From Pseudomonadota bacterium (GTDB taxonomy: Bacteria > Pseudomonadota > Gammaproteobacteria > Burkholderiales > Rhodocyclaceae), in the NCBI GenBank assembly GCA_018262195.1, contig JAGTRS010000036.1, positions 1 through 52,753 of the forward strand: a stretch of 52,753 nt of DNA, in the 5' to 3' direction. Shown here one piece after another: positions 10,556-19,357 of the stretch. Within the stretch, counting starts at the first letter, position 1, and every line of letters begins with the position of its first letter. Under the pieces are notes generated by a model. The model had not been told where the DNA came from and ran no database searches. It saw only the letters and a program-made list of their open reading frames with translations. The translations under genes were made by a program, and so were the position numbers.

Positions 10556-10669
10556 ATGAAAGTCCAACCTTCAGTGAAGCGCATCTGCCGCAACTGCAAA
10601 GTTATCCGCCGCAAAGGTGTCGTGCGCATCATTTGCAAGGATCCGCGTCACAAACAGCGCCAGGGATAA
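10556..10669 (+). CDS. rpmJ: 50S ribosomal protein L36
   Basis: This very short gene encodes a 37-residue protein beginning [20 protein letters not shown] and ending DPRHKQRQG. The C11-C14, C27 and H32 pattern is the zinc ribbon of the zinc-containing (C+) L36 type. GAGGAG lies about 8 bases upstream of the ATG. It sits between infA and rpsM, its standard position. Confidence 0.96.
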   Translation: MKVQPSVKRICRNCKVIRRKGVVRIICKDPRHKQRQG

Positions 10670-10720
10670 TCCCCAGGCCCGTTCGGCATTTGTTAATTTT
10701 CGAAATAGTGGAGTGATTCA

Positions 10721-11083
10721 ATGGCCCGTATTGCAGGGGTAAACATTCCGAACCATCAGCATGCAGAAATCGCCCTGACGGCGATCTTCGGCATCGGCCG
10801 TACCCGCGCACAGAAAATCTGTGACGCAGCCGGCGTTGGTCGTAACGTAAAAATGAAAGACCTGTCCGATTCGGACATGGATCGTCTGCGTGACGAAGTT
10901 GGCAAGTTCACCGTTGAAGGTGACCTGCGCCGCGAAGTCACCATGAACATCAAGCGCCTGATGGACCTCGGTTGTTACCGTGGCCTGCGCCATCGCAAGG
11001 GTCTGCCTTGCCGTGGTCAGCGCACCCGTACCAATGCTCGTACCCGCAAGGGCCCGCGCAAGGCCATCGCTGGCAAGAAGTAA
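10721..11083 (+). CDS. rpsM: 30S ribosomal protein S13
   Basis: S13 is in the 30S head and contacts the P-site tRNA and the 50S subunit. The 120-residue product begins [20 protein letters not shown], contains the helix-two-turn-helix segment with [20 protein letters not shown] (near residues 86-105), and ends in a basic tail. It opens the alpha block (rpsM-rpsK-rpsD-rpoA-rplQ) 51 bases after rpmJ. Confidence 0.97.
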   Translation: MARIAGVNIPNHQHAEIALTAIFGIGRTRAQKICDAAGVGRNVKMKDLSDSDMDRLRDEVGKFTVEGDLRREVTMNIKRLMDLGCYRGLRHRKGLPCRGQRTRTNARTRKGPRKAIAGKK

Positions 11084-11095
11084 TAGGGACAGAAC

Positions 11096-11485
11096 ATGGC
11101 AAAGACTGCTACCAAAGTTCGCAAAAAGGTTAAGAAGAACGTTGCTGAGGGCATCGCCCACATTCACGCATCGTTCAACAACACCATCATCACCATTACC
11201 GACCGCCAGGGCAACGCTCTGTCTTGGGCTACTTCCGGTGGTGCCGGCTTCCGCGGTTCGCGTAAGTCGACTCCGTTCGCTGCCCAGGTTGCGGCTGAAG
11301 CTGCTGGCAAGGCCGCTCAGGAATGTGGCGTCAAGAACATTGAAGTCCGTATCAAGGGCCCTGGCCCTGGTCGTGAATCCTCTGTCCGCGCTCTCAATGC
11401 GCTGGGTATGAAGATCACTTCCATTTCGGACGTGACGCCGGTGCCGCACAACGGTTGCCGTCCGCCTAAAAAGCGCCGCATCTAA
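11096..11485 (+). CDS. rpsK: 30S ribosomal protein S11
   Basis: S11 lies on the 30S platform by the E site. The 129-residue product has the conserved [20 protein letters not shown] and [20 protein letters not shown] segments and ends with [18 protein letters not shown]. Twelve bases separate it from both neighbours. Nothing unusual is visible. Confidence 0.97.
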   Translation: MAKTATKVRKKVKKNVAEGIAHIHASFNNTIITITDRQGNALSWATSGGAGFRGSRKSTPFAAQVAAEAAGKAAQECGVKNIEVRIKGPGPGRESSVRALNALGMKITSISDVTPVPHNGCRPPKKRRI

Positions 11486-11497
11486 GGAGAAAGACAA

Positions 11498-12121
11498 GTG
11501 GCTCGTAATCTCGATCCGAAATGCCGTCAGTGCCGCCGCGAAGGCCTGTTCCTGAAGGGCGAAAAGTGTTTTACCGACAAGTGTGCCATTGAGCGTCGTT
11601 CCTACGCCCCCGGCCAGCACGGTCAAAAGTCTGGTGCCCGTTTGTCTGACTACGGTGTTCACCTGCGCGCCAAGCAGAAGATTCGCCGCGTCTATGGCGT
11701 TCTTGAAGGCCAGTTCCGCAAGACATTTGCTGAAGCTGACCGCCGCAAGGGCCAGACCGGTGAAAATCTGCTGCAACTGCTCGAAGCCCGTCTGGACTCC
11801 GTAGCATACCGTATGGGTTTTGGTGCTTCCCGTTCAGAGTCCCGCCAAGTGGTCCGCCACAACGGTATTCTGGTTAACGGCAAGCGCGTGAATATTCCGT
11901 CGTTCATCGTCAAGCCGGGTGATGTTGTCCAGCTGACCGATCGCGCACGTGCTTCCCTGCGTTGCAAGGCTGCTCTCGAAGCTGCCGAGTCCCGCGGTTT
12001 CCCGGAGTGGATCTCCGTGGACGTCAAGGAAGGCAAGGGCACGTTCAAGGCCATGCCGCAGCGCTCCGAATTGCCGGCGACCCTGAACGAAGGTCTCGTC
12101 ATCGAACTTTACTCGAAGTAA
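11498..12121 (+). CDS. rpsD: 30S ribosomal protein S4
   Basis: S4 initiates 16S 5'-domain assembly, contributes to decoding accuracy, and in Escherichia coli represses the alpha operon. The 207-residue product begins [20 protein letters not shown] after the initiator and carries an S4 RNA-binding domain with [20 protein letters not shown]. The start is GTG 11498, preceded by AAGGAG; no nearby ATG fits. Four Cys near the N-terminus (residues 9, 12, 26, 31) could form a zinc knuckle as in some S4 proteins. Confidence 0.96.
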   Translation: MARNLDPKCRQCRREGLFLKGEKCFTDKCAIERRSYAPGQHGQKSGARLSDYGVHLRAKQKIRRVYGVLEGQFRKTFAEADRRKGQTGENLLQLLEARLDSVAYRMGFGASRSESRQVVRHNGILVNGKRVNIPSFIVKPGDVVQLTDRARASLRCKAALEAAESRGFPEWISVDVKEGKGTFKAMPQRSELPATLNEGLVIELYSK

Positions 12122-12144
12122 GCACTGAGCAGAGGATCTAGCCC

Positions 12145-13206
12145 ATGCAAAGCAGTGGACTTCTCAAACCCCGCATCATCGACGTGCAGAGCGTTTCGCC
12201 CGTGCAAGCCAAGGTTGTCATGGAGCCGTTTGAACGCGGCTATGGCCATACCCTTGGTAACGCACTGCGTCGCATTCTGCTCTCTTCGATGATCGGTTAT
12301 GCACCGACCGAAGTCGGCATCGACGGCGTGCTCCATGAGTACTCCACCGTTGATGGCGTGCAGGAAGATGTCGTTGATATCCTTCTTAATCTGAAGGGTG
12401 TTGTCTTCAAATTGCACAACCGCGACGTGGTTAACCTCAAGCTGGTCAAGGAAGGCGAAGGCGCCGTCCGTGCCGGCGATATCGAGTTGCCCCACGACGT
12501 TGAGATCATCAATCCGGAACACGTGATCGCTCACCTTTCTCCTGGCGGCAAGCTCTCCATGGAAATCAAGGTTGAGAAGGGTCGCGGCTACGTGCCGGGT
12601 AACGTCCGCAATCTGGGCGACGCCAAGACCATCGGCAAGTTGGTTCTGGACGCTTCGTTCAGCCCGATCCGTCGCGTTGCCTATGCGGTCGAAAGCGCCC
12701 GCGTCGAACAGCGTACCGATCTGGACAAGCTGATTGTTGATATCGAAACCAACGGCGTTGTCGAACCCGAAGAAGCCATCCGCTATGCCGCGCGCGTGCT
12801 GATGGAGCAACTCTCCGTGTTTGCTGACCTGGAGGGCACCGCTCCTGTAGCCGAGGCTTCCAAGCCGGCTCAGGTTGATCCGGTTCTGCTCCGTCCGGTG
12901 GATGACCTCGAATTGACGGTTCGTTCCGCGAACTGCCTGAAGGCCGAGAATATCTACTACATCGGCGATCTGATCCAGCGTACCGAGAATGAACTTCTCA
13001 AGACCCCGAATCTGGGTCGCAAGTCGCTGAATGAGATCAAGGAAGTGTTGAGGATTAACCATGCGTCACCGCAATGGACTTCGCAAACTAAACCGCACCA
13101 GCAGCCATCGCCTGGCGATGCTGCGCAACATGACCGTTTCCCTGCTCAAGCACGAGGCTATCAAGACCACGTTGCCGAAGGCCAAGGAATTGCGCCGTGT
13201 TGTTGA
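12145..13206 (+). CDS. rpoA: RNA polymerase alpha subunit with abnormal, frame-lost C-terminus
   Basis: RpoA dimerises to nucleate RNA polymerase; its C-terminal domain (alphaCTD) binds UP elements and activators. Residues 1-302 are normal: an N-terminal assembly domain with [20 protein letters not shown], and alphaCTD through RSANCLKAE and [17 protein letters not shown]. At 13050/13051 the family-typical ending (ASRG...LGM.LENWPP) and stop are missing. The sequence jumps to AGGATTAACC and the rplQ ATG (13061). The alpha frame then continues out of frame through rplQ for 51 alien residues, ending at 13206. Helix 4 and the terminal hydrophobic core of alphaCTD are lost although the DNA-contact residues remain. 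A deletion of roughly 70-90 bp, real or from assembly, is the simplest explanation. Such an alphaCTD would probably be unstable. Confidence 0.9.
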   Translation: MQSSGLLKPRIIDVQSVSPVQAKVVMEPFERGYGHTLGNALRRILLSSMIGYAPTEVGIDGVLHEYSTVDGVQEDVVDILLNLKGVVFKLHNRDVVNLKLVKEGEGAVRAGDIELPHDVEIINPEHVIAHLSPGGKLSMEIKVEKGRGYVPGNVRNLGDAKTIGKLVLDASFSPIRRVAYAVESARVEQRTDLDKLIVDIETNGVVEPEEAIRYAARVLMEQLSVFADLEGTAPVAEASKPAQVDPVLLRPVDDLELTVRSANCLKAENIYYIGDLIQRTENELLKTPNLGRKSLNEIKEVLRINHASPQWTSQTKPHQQPSPGDAAQHDRFPAQARGYQDHVAEGQGIAPCC

Positions 13207-13459
13207 GCCGATGATCACCCTGGGCAAGAACCCGACGCTGGCAAACAAGCGTCTGGCTTTCGACCGTCTGCGCGACCGCGATATCGTGGTCAAGCTGTTC
13301 GCCGAAATCGGCCCGCGTTACGCAACCCGTCCGGGCGGCTACCTTCGCATTCTGAAGTGTGGCTTCCGCGTCGGCGACAATGCCCCGATGGCATTCGTCG
13401 AGTTGCTTGACCGCCCGGAAGTTAACGAAGCGGTTGAGATTGAGGATGCAGCTGAATAA
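13061..13459 (+). CDS. rplQ: 50S ribosomal protein L17
   Basis: L17 binds 23S rRNA near the exit tunnel. The 132-residue product is intact: it begins [20 protein letters not shown], contains [20 protein letters not shown], and ends in an acidic tail. Because the rpoA 3' end is missing, its start lies inside the extended rpoA frame, and the two frames overlap by 146 bases. A GAGGA motif at 13050-13054 still provides a ribosome-binding site, with its first G coming from the rpoA codon. Confidence 0.96.
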   Translation: MRHRNGLRKLNRTSSHRLAMLRNMTVSLLKHEAIKTTLPKAKELRRVVEPMITLGKNPTLANKRLAFDRLRDRDIVVKLFAEIGPRYATRPGGYLRILKCGFRVGDNAPMAFVELLDRPEVNEAVEIEDAAE

Positions 13460-13476
13460 GCTGGAAAGTCTCAAAT

Positions 13477-13507
13477 AAAAAAGGCCGGTTTTCCGGCCTT
13501 TTTTGTT
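13477..13507 (+). terminator. Terminator of the alpha operon
   Basis: AAAAAAGGCCGG (13477-13488) pairs perfectly with CCGGCCTTTTTT (13493-13504) around a TTTT loop, 17 bases after the rplQ stop. It is followed by GTTTTTT. It has A/T runs on both sides, so it could also stop leftward transcription from 13530. Confidence 0.9.
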
Positions 13508-13529
13508 TTTTGGAGCTTGAAGCTTTCTG

Positions 13530-15071
13530 TTAAGGGCAGTCGATTAACATCAGCGATATGTCGTCGCTGGCGGCGCAGCCGTTTTGATGTTTCCTCAGCG
13601 CTGTTTCGATCTTGGCAAAGCGATCTGTCGGCGAGGTGTTTGAGGCCGAACTGATCAGGCCTGAATTCCCAAATTGCTCACCTTGCGGGCTTGTGGCTTC
13701 CAGGAGGCCATCGGAGCATAACGCGAGTTGGCTTTCCGGCTCCCATGAAAATACTCGCGGATGGCCACCGAGTTCGTTGTTGCCAACGATACCGAGCGGC
13801 AAGTTGTCGGAAGGGAATGTGCATTCGACCCGACCCCAGCGGTCGAATAGGAAGGCCTCTGGCGTACCGCCCACCCAGATTTCGCCTTTTCGGTTGTTTT
13901 CATCGAGGCAGACTAGTGTGATCGCGACAAATCGCCCAACCGGCATGGATTCCTTGAGTTGTTGATTCAGTTCAAGAACAACTTCCTGAATAGACCGGTT
14001 GAGTTTTGTCATCCGGTAAAAGAGGGCCAATACAGGCAGCACGCTGATTGCAGCGGTCAGTCCATGGCCGGTGGCATCCGCGAGTAGCGCGTACAAGCGT
14101 CCGTCCTGGGAGCGAGAGGCTGCGACGATGTCTCCGCTGAAATGTTCGGCTGGAATGACCTTGTATCGGAGGCGTTTATCGTGAAGGCCGCTACGGTGGA
14201 GCTGCTTTTCCATCAGGCGAAGCGCCAACTGTTGCTCCGTTTGCGTCTGGTCGTAGTAGTCCTGCAGTTGGTGAGCGTTTTCGCGCAGCTTTTGTTCGGT
14301 TTCTTTGCGCTCTGAAATGTCGCGGATCACACTGATGATCATGCGCTGATTGTCGAGTTCAACCTGACTGATCGATATGGTCGCCGGGAAACGATGTCCG
14401 TCCTTGTGCCGAGCTTCTATTTCCTGTTCTTTTCCAGTGCCCATCGAAGCAATCGCCGGAACATCAGGACTAGCCGCGGTAGTACCAGAGATACTTGCAG
14501 AGCCCGGCATCAGTACCGAGGTGTTTTGCCCAAGCAACTCTGACGGAGGCCATCCAAAAATGCGCTCGGTGGACTGATTTACCGAGACGATGACCCCATC
14601 TTCGTTGGTGGTGACAATGGCATCCAGCACGTTGTCCGAGATCGCCTGGACACGGCGCAGGGAATCGATCGACTGCTGCTGCATGGTTAGGGAGCGTTGC
14701 ATTGACCGCAGCTTGGCTTCCAGAACGACAAAATTGATTGGTTTCGTGAGGTAGTCGTCCGCCCCTGCGTCCAGGCCTTCAACGAGATTTTCGTCGCGAT
14801 TCAGCGCGGACAGGAAGATGACCGGTGTCCAGCGGTCGCGGGTCATGGCCTTGATCCGCCGTGCCGCTTCAAAACCATCCATCACCGGCATCATGATGTC
14901 GAGGAGGACCAGGTCCGGAGAGTTGGCCTCAAAACTGCGCACAGCCTCCTCGCCGTTCTCGGCCAGGATGACTTCATGCCCAAGTTTCTTGAGGAAGACC
15001 TGGAGAATGTGCAGGTTGGTGCGGTTGTCATCAACCGCCAGTACCTTCATTTTGTTCATTATCGGAATCAT
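13530..15071 (-). CDS. Response regulator with PAS domain and PP2C-type (SpoIIE-like) phosphatase output
   Basis: This 513-residue cytosolic protein has three parts. Residues 8-125 are a receiver domain with acidic D14/D15, phospho-acceptor D58 (LVLLDIMMP) and K110. Residues about 145-265 are a PAS domain. Residues about 300-510 are a PPM/SpoIIE phosphatase with GDIVAA and ADATGHGLTAA metal-site motifs and a terminal ASDDISLMLI. RsbU- and HsbR-like proteins of this layout dephosphorylate an anti-sigma-factor antagonist. No antagonist or anti-sigma gene is adjacent, so the target is unknown. A short helical linker joins the PAS and phosphatase domains. The start is uncertain: Met1, Met5 and Met8 are all possible and none has a strong ribosome-binding site. 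Confidence 0.88.
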   Translation of the reverse strand: MIPIMNKMKVLAVDDNRTNLHILQVFLKKLGHEVILAENGEEAVRSFEANSPDLVLLDIMMPVMDGFEAARRIKAMTRDRWTPVIFLSALNRDENLVEGLDAGADDYLTKPINFVVLEAKLRSMQRSLTMQQQSIDSLRRVQAISDNVLDAIVTTNEDGVIVSVNQSTERIFGWPPSELLGQNTSVLMPGSASISGTTAASPDVPAIASMGTGKEQEIEARHKDGHRFPATISISQVELDNQRMIISVIRDISERKETEQKLRENAHQLQDYYDQTQTEQQLALRLMEKQLHRSGLHDKRLRYKVIPAEHFSGDIVAASRSQDGRLYALLADATGHGLTAAISVLPVLALFYRMTKLNRSIQEVVLELNQQLKESMPVGRFVAITLVCLDENNRKGEIWVGGTPEAFLFDRWGRVECTFPSDNLPLGIVGNNELGGHPRVFSWEPESQLALCSDGLLEATSPQGEQFGNSGLISSASNTSPTDRFAKIETALRKHQNGCAASDDISLMLIDCP

Positions 15072-15228
15072 GATCGACTAATGCGGAATGTCCGCGTTGA
15101 AGCGCTCAATATCGCTAGCTGTGATATTACCAACCTTCCTCGGAATTGCTGTTGAAACTTGGCAATCACCCGGGTGAACGCTCGCTCCGCTGGATCGAGG
15201 AAGCGTTGCGGGTTGCCATTGTGCCTAT

Positions 15229-17046
15229 TCAACTGTGCCCAGCAGGCAGGTCATGTTCTTCCTGTTGCTGCAGGGTCCACATCCGGGCGTAGTGGGCGCC
15301 TGCAGCGAGGAGGGCCGAGTGTGAGCCACGCTCGATAATGTGGCCTTCGCTCATCACCAGAATTTCGTCGGCATTCATTACTGTCGACAGTCGGTGGGCA
15401 ATGATCAGTGTCGTATGGCCAACGGCAACTTGCTCCAGCTGGGTCTGGATAGCCCGTTCGGTCGCGGAGTCGAGGGCCGAGGTCGCTTCGTCAAAGATCA
15501 GGATCGGTGGATTCTTCAACAAGGCGCGGGCGATGGCGACGCGCTGCTTCTCTCCGCCAGAGAGCTTCAGGCCGCGTTCGCCGACCCGGGTTTCGTATTT
15601 CTGGGGTAGCGACTCGATGAAATCGTGCATCTGGGCTGCGCGGGCTGCGGCGTAAACCTCCTCGCGACTCGCTTCCGGGCGACCGTAATTGATGTTGTAG
15701 AAGATGCTGTCGTTGAACAACACGGTATCCTGCGGCACGATGCCGATGGCGGCCCGCAGGCTGCTTTGCTTCAGTGTGCGGAGGTCGTGGCCATTGATCC
15801 GGATCGCGCCGTTTGTTACGTCGTAGAAGCGATAGAGCAGCCGGGCCAGAGTGGATTTACCGGCGCCGGAGTGACCGACGACCGCGACAGTCTTGCCGGG
15901 GGGAATGGCGAAGCTGAGATTCTTCAGAATCTGGCGATCCGGATCGTAGCCGAAATTGACGCTTTCGAAATTGATCTGCAAGGGGCCGGCCGGGAGCTCG
16001 CGGGCATCGGGGACATCGGCAATTTCACGATTTTCCTTGAGCAGGTTGAACATGCGCTCGATATCGGTCAGCGCCTGACGAATCTCCCGATAGACGATGC
16101 CGAGGAAATTGAGCGGAATATAGAGCTGGATCAGGAAGGCATTGACCAGCACTAGGTCGCCGATCGTCATCTCTCCGGCGACGACGCCGCTGGCTGCTCG
16201 CCACATCATCGCGGTGACGCCCAGCGCGATGATCGCCGCCTGCCCCAGATTGAGGAAGGCGAGCGTGGTCTGGCTGCGCGTGGCGGCCTCTTCCCATTTG
16301 ATCAGCTGCTCGTCGTAGCGGCGGGCTTCCCAGCCTTCGTTATTGAAGTATTTGACAGTTTCGTAGTTGAGCAGGCTGTCGATGGCTCGGGTGTTGGCCG
16401 CCGAATCGTTTTCGTTGACGGCACGACGGATGTCGATCCGCCAGTTGCTGACCTTGACCGTAAAGACGACGTAGACGACGAGCGAGGTGACGGTAATGAT
16501 GACGTAGCCGACATCGTATTTGACGAACAGGATGGCGAGGACCAGTCCGATTTCGACCAGCGTCGGCAAGATCGAATACAGCGTGTAGGAAATGAGGCTG
16601 GATATCGAGCGGCTGCCCCGTTCTATATCGCGAGAGACGCCACCGGTCTGTCGTTCCAGGTGGAAGCGCAGCGACAGGGCGTGAAGGTGCCGGAAAACTT
16701 CCAGCGATACCTGGCGCACCGCGCGTTGGGTGACTCGGGCAAAGAGGATTTCGCGCAATTCGGTGAATAGCGAAGTCGAGAAGCGCAGGATGCCGTAAAG
16801 GGCCAGTAGCAGGATGGGCAGGGCAAGCAACTGCTGGCTGCCGGAAAGGCCGTCGATCATTTCCTTGAAAATCAACGGGACGCTGACATTGGCCACCTTG
16901 GCGCCGATCAGGCAAGCCATGGCGGCCAGCACGCGCAGACGGTAAGACCACAAATATGGGAAGAGCGTGCGGAGCGTCAGCCAGACGTGGGTTTGGGGCA
17001 AGGCTTGGCCGGCGGGCGGCTTGGGGAGGGCAGAAGCGCGACGCAT
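15229..17046 (-). CDS. Atm1-type ABC transporter, fused permease and ATPase
   Basis: This 605-residue half-transporter has an N-terminal membrane domain with six predicted helices (about residues 30-330) and a C-terminal ATPase with Walker A GHSGAGKST, signature LSGGEKQR and Walker B ILIFDEATS. The segment TRAIDSLLNYETVKYFNNE is the hallmark of the Atm1/HMT1 family, which exports glutathione-linked metal or sulfur species. In proteobacteria these are often annotated as metal ABC transporters. It probably works as a homodimer in the inner membrane. It is divergent from the thioesterase gene at 17148. The substrate cannot be told from sequence. Confidence 0.9.
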   Translation of the reverse strand: MRRASALPKPPAGQALPQTHVWLTLRTLFPYLWSYRLRVLAAMACLIGAKVANVSVPLIFKEMIDGLSGSQQLLALPILLLALYGILRFSTSLFTELREILFARVTQRAVRQVSLEVFRHLHALSLRFHLERQTGGVSRDIERGSRSISSLISYTLYSILPTLVEIGLVLAILFVKYDVGYVIITVTSLVVYVVFTVKVSNWRIDIRRAVNENDSAANTRAIDSLLNYETVKYFNNEGWEARRYDEQLIKWEEAATRSQTTLAFLNLGQAAIIALGVTAMMWRAASGVVAGEMTIGDLVLVNAFLIQLYIPLNFLGIVYREIRQALTDIERMFNLLKENREIADVPDARELPAGPLQINFESVNFGYDPDRQILKNLSFAIPPGKTVAVVGHSGAGKSTLARLLYRFYDVTNGAIRINGHDLRTLKQSSLRAAIGIVPQDTVLFNDSIFYNINYGRPEASREEVYAAARAAQMHDFIESLPQKYETRVGERGLKLSGGEKQRVAIARALLKNPPILIFDEATSALDSATERAIQTQLEQVAVGHTTLIIAHRLSTVMNADEILVMSEGHIIERGSHSALLAAGAHYARMWTLQQQEEHDLPAGHS

Positions 17047-17147
17047 GGGATCTGGAGGGGATGTCCGTTGTGAGAATTTGTATCGAGTATATGAAAACCG
17101 CTGCCTTTCCGGGAGAATCCGGACATTATTTGCAATCGGGACTGATC

Positions 17148-17546
17148 ATGACTGTCGACCGCCTCTCGTTACCGAACAAGCACTGCACGCTGCGCGTCGT
17201 CCCGATGCCGGCTGACCTCAACCAGAACGGCGACGTCTTTGGCGGTTGGGTCATGGCACAGGTAGACGTGGCAGGTGCCATCCCGGCAATGCGCCGGGCT
17301 TGCGGCAGGGTGGCCACCGTCTCAGTCAATTCCTTCCTCTTCAAACAGCCGGTTTCGGTTGGCGATATCGTCAGCCTTTACGCCGATATCGTGCGGGTTG
17401 GCACGACGTCGATCACCGTGCGGGTTGAGGTCTATGCCGAACGCAATTACGCGGCCCCGATCATCGTCAAGGTGACCGAGGCTGAATTGACCTACGTGGC
17501 GATTGACGGCGCGGGGATGAAGCGCAATGTTCCGGCCGAAAAATGA
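17148..17546 (+). CDS. YciA-like acyl-CoA thioesterase
   Basis: This is a 132-residue single-hotdog protein that hydrolyses acyl-CoA esters in the cytosol. The motif LNQNGDVFGGWVMAQVDVAG matches the YciA active-site region (N/D plus FGGW), and the C-terminal half holds SVGDIVSLYADIVRVGTTS. The start at 17148 gives the family length. An in-frame ATG about 20 codons upstream (near 17091) exists, but the residues between are not family-like. It is followed 60 bases later by a FadL-type porin gene, a plausible lipid or acyl-CoA context. Confidence 0.88.
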   Translation: MTVDRLSLPNKHCTLRVVPMPADLNQNGDVFGGWVMAQVDVAGAIPAMRRACGRVATVSVNSFLFKQPVSVGDIVSLYADIVRVGTTSITVRVEVYAERNYAAPIIVKVTEAELTYVAIDGAGMKRNVPAEK

Positions 17547-17606
17547 CCGGAAATGGTCTAAAATCCGACAGTTAATCAATTACCCCGCCTCCATGCGAGC
17601 ACTCCA

Positions 17607-18812
17607 ATGAATAAATTGAACCTGCGTATCCTCCCTGCACTGTTGCTGGTTGCCTTTTCCGGCACATCAGCTGCTGCCGCCTTCCAGCTCTGGGAGCAAA
17701 ACGCCAGCGGCCTGGGCAATGCCTACGCCGGTTCGGCCGCGGTTGCAGATAACGCCAGCACGGTCTTCTTCAATCCGGCAGGGATGACGCAACTGACGGG
17801 TTTTCAGTTTTCGGCAGGCGTAACCGCGGTTGGGCCGAGCTATGAGTTTCGCGACTATGGTTCAACCGGGGCCTTCAGAGGAACCGGCAATGGTGGCGAC
17901 GCGGGCGGCTGGCATGCCATTCCCAATCTCTATTTGTCCGGTCGCCTGACTGACAATTTGTCCGTTGGTTTTGGCGTTTCGGCCCCGTTTGGGCTGGCAA
18001 CCGAATACGACAGCAACTGGGTTGGGCGCGTTCAGGCGATCAAGTCCGAGATCAAGACCATCAACTACAACCCGTCGCTTGCTTATCGCGTCAACGACAA
18101 GGTTTCGCTGGGTTTTGGCGTCAATTACCAGCAGCTGGATGCCGAAATCACCAGTTATACCCCGGCCGGCCTCTATCGGGTCAAGGGTGACGATTCAGCT
18201 TGGGGATGGAATGCCGGCGCTTTGTTCACGCTTTCTCCGGCCATGCGTGTCGGTGTCTCTTACCGCTCCGCAGTGAATTACTCGCTGGAAGGAACCCGCT
18301 CAGTCGGGGCGAATTCCGTCGCAGCCAAGGCCGACATCAAACTGCCGGATACCTTCATTCTGTCCGTTTGGCAGCAGGTTTCCGATCGCTGGGAAGCGAT
18401 GGGCGATTTGTCCTACACGCGCTGGAGCACGCTGGATCGACTCGATGTTCGCAGCTCGGCCGGTGTTGATACCGAGCTTTTCAAATATGAAAACTCATGG
18501 CGCCTTGCCTGGGGTGCTGCCTACAAGGCCAGCGATGCACTCAAGGTGAAATTCGGTATTGCCTATGACCGGACGCCGGTGCGCGATGAGTACCGCTCGG
18601 CTCGTGTCCCCGACAACGATCGTCTGTGGTTGTCGCTGGGCGGCCAATGGAATACCGGCCGTTACGGCAAGGTCGATGTCGGCTACTCGTATCTCTATGT
18701 CCGTGATCCGTCGATCCAGCAGTCCAAGGTGGTGGGAGTCGCCCACGAACTGCGTGGCGATTACAACGCCAGCGCCCATATCGTCGGCCTGCAATACTCG
18801 GTGGGTTTCTAA
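17607..18812 (+). CDS. FadL/TodX-family outer-membrane transporter
   Basis: The 401-residue product begins with a signal peptide (about residues 1-24, cut after SAAAA) and continues as a beta-barrel rich in alternating aromatic strands, ending in a terminal F (SVGF) as outer-membrane proteins do. Near the mature N-terminus it has the FadL signature FFNPAGM (N56-G59) preceded by GLGNAYAGSAAVADNAS. The family moves long-chain fatty acids or aromatic hydrocarbons across the outer membrane. The aromatic-acid locus further right makes either substrate class plausible; sequence alone does not decide. Confidence 0.92.
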   Translation: MNKLNLRILPALLLVAFSGTSAAAAFQLWEQNASGLGNAYAGSAAVADNASTVFFNPAGMTQLTGFQFSAGVTAVGPSYEFRDYGSTGAFRGTGNGGDAGGWHAIPNLYLSGRLTDNLSVGFGVSAPFGLATEYDSNWVGRVQAIKSEIKTINYNPSLAYRVNDKVSLGFGVNYQQLDAEITSYTPAGLYRVKGDDSAWGWNAGALFTLSPAMRVGVSYRSAVNYSLEGTRSVGANSVAAKADIKLPDTFILSVWQQVSDRWEAMGDLSYTRWSTLDRLDVRSSAGVDTELFKYENSWRLAWGAAYKASDALKVKFGIAYDRTPVRDEYRSARVPDNDRLWLSLGGQWNTGRYGKVDVGYSYLYVRDPSIQQSKVVGVAHELRGDYNASAHIVGLQYSVGF

Positions 18813-18833
18813 TCTCTTGAGCAAGGGGCCGAC

Positions 18834-19349
18834 GTGCCGGCGCTGGAACTGGGCGGGATGACGCTGGGGCTGCGTGAAGGGGTGATCGTGCTGATCGCGC
18901 TGGTCGCGGTCTACATGCTCTTCGTGCTGTTGCGCATGCGCCGGCTGCATAACAAGCCTGCTGAAACGCCCGTTGCTTCACTCGACAGCCGGGAGTCTGA
19001 AGCGCCGTCAGAAACTGCGCTGAATACTGCTGACGTTGACGCCGACGATCGCTGGGAGCAAACCCCGGCCGGTCTTGGTGAAGAGGTTTTACGCCAGGGG
19101 CTGGAACAGGACTTGGCCCAACTGCGTGAAGAAGTTGATGCCATGCGCGGCGAACTGGCTGCGTTGCGCGATGATATGCTGCACGAGCTGGCCCACCTGC
19201 GGGCCAGTCAGACGGTTTCCCCGATTTATGGTGATGCCATGCAGATGGCAGTCTCCGGCTACGATCCGGCAGCCATCGCTGAACGCTGCGGTATTGCCCG
19301 GGCCGAAGCAGAACTGGTTGTTGCCCTGGCCAAGAGTCAGGAACGTTGA
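18834..19349 (+). CDS. DUF2802-like single-pass membrane protein
   Basis: The 171-residue product has one transmembrane helix (about residues 15-33), a basic stop-transfer stretch (RMRRLHNK), an acidic linker, and a coiled-coil-like helix (about 85-125). Its C-terminal domain with MQMAVSGYDPAAIAERCGIARAEAELVVAL (quoted in part) resembles DUF2802, where a helix-turn-helix-like fold is expected. The function is unknown. The start is GTG 18834; ATG 18858 is an alternative. It precedes the SPOR gene by 8 bases, so the pair is co-transcribed. Confidence 0.75.
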   Translation: MPALELGGMTLGLREGVIVLIALVAVYMLFVLLRMRRLHNKPAETPVASLDSRESEAPSETALNTADVDADDRWEQTPAGLGEEVLRQGLEQDLAQLREEVDAMRGELAALRDDMLHELAHLRASQTVSPIYGDAMQMAVSGYDPAAIAERCGIARAEAELVVALAKSQER

Positions 19350-19357
19350 GGTAGGGA

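Noticed and set aside
13041..13206. Programmed frameshift joining rpoA and rplQ
   Set aside because: No slippery sequence is seen, and both missing rpoA codons and stop are absent from the DNA, so a deletion explains the data better.
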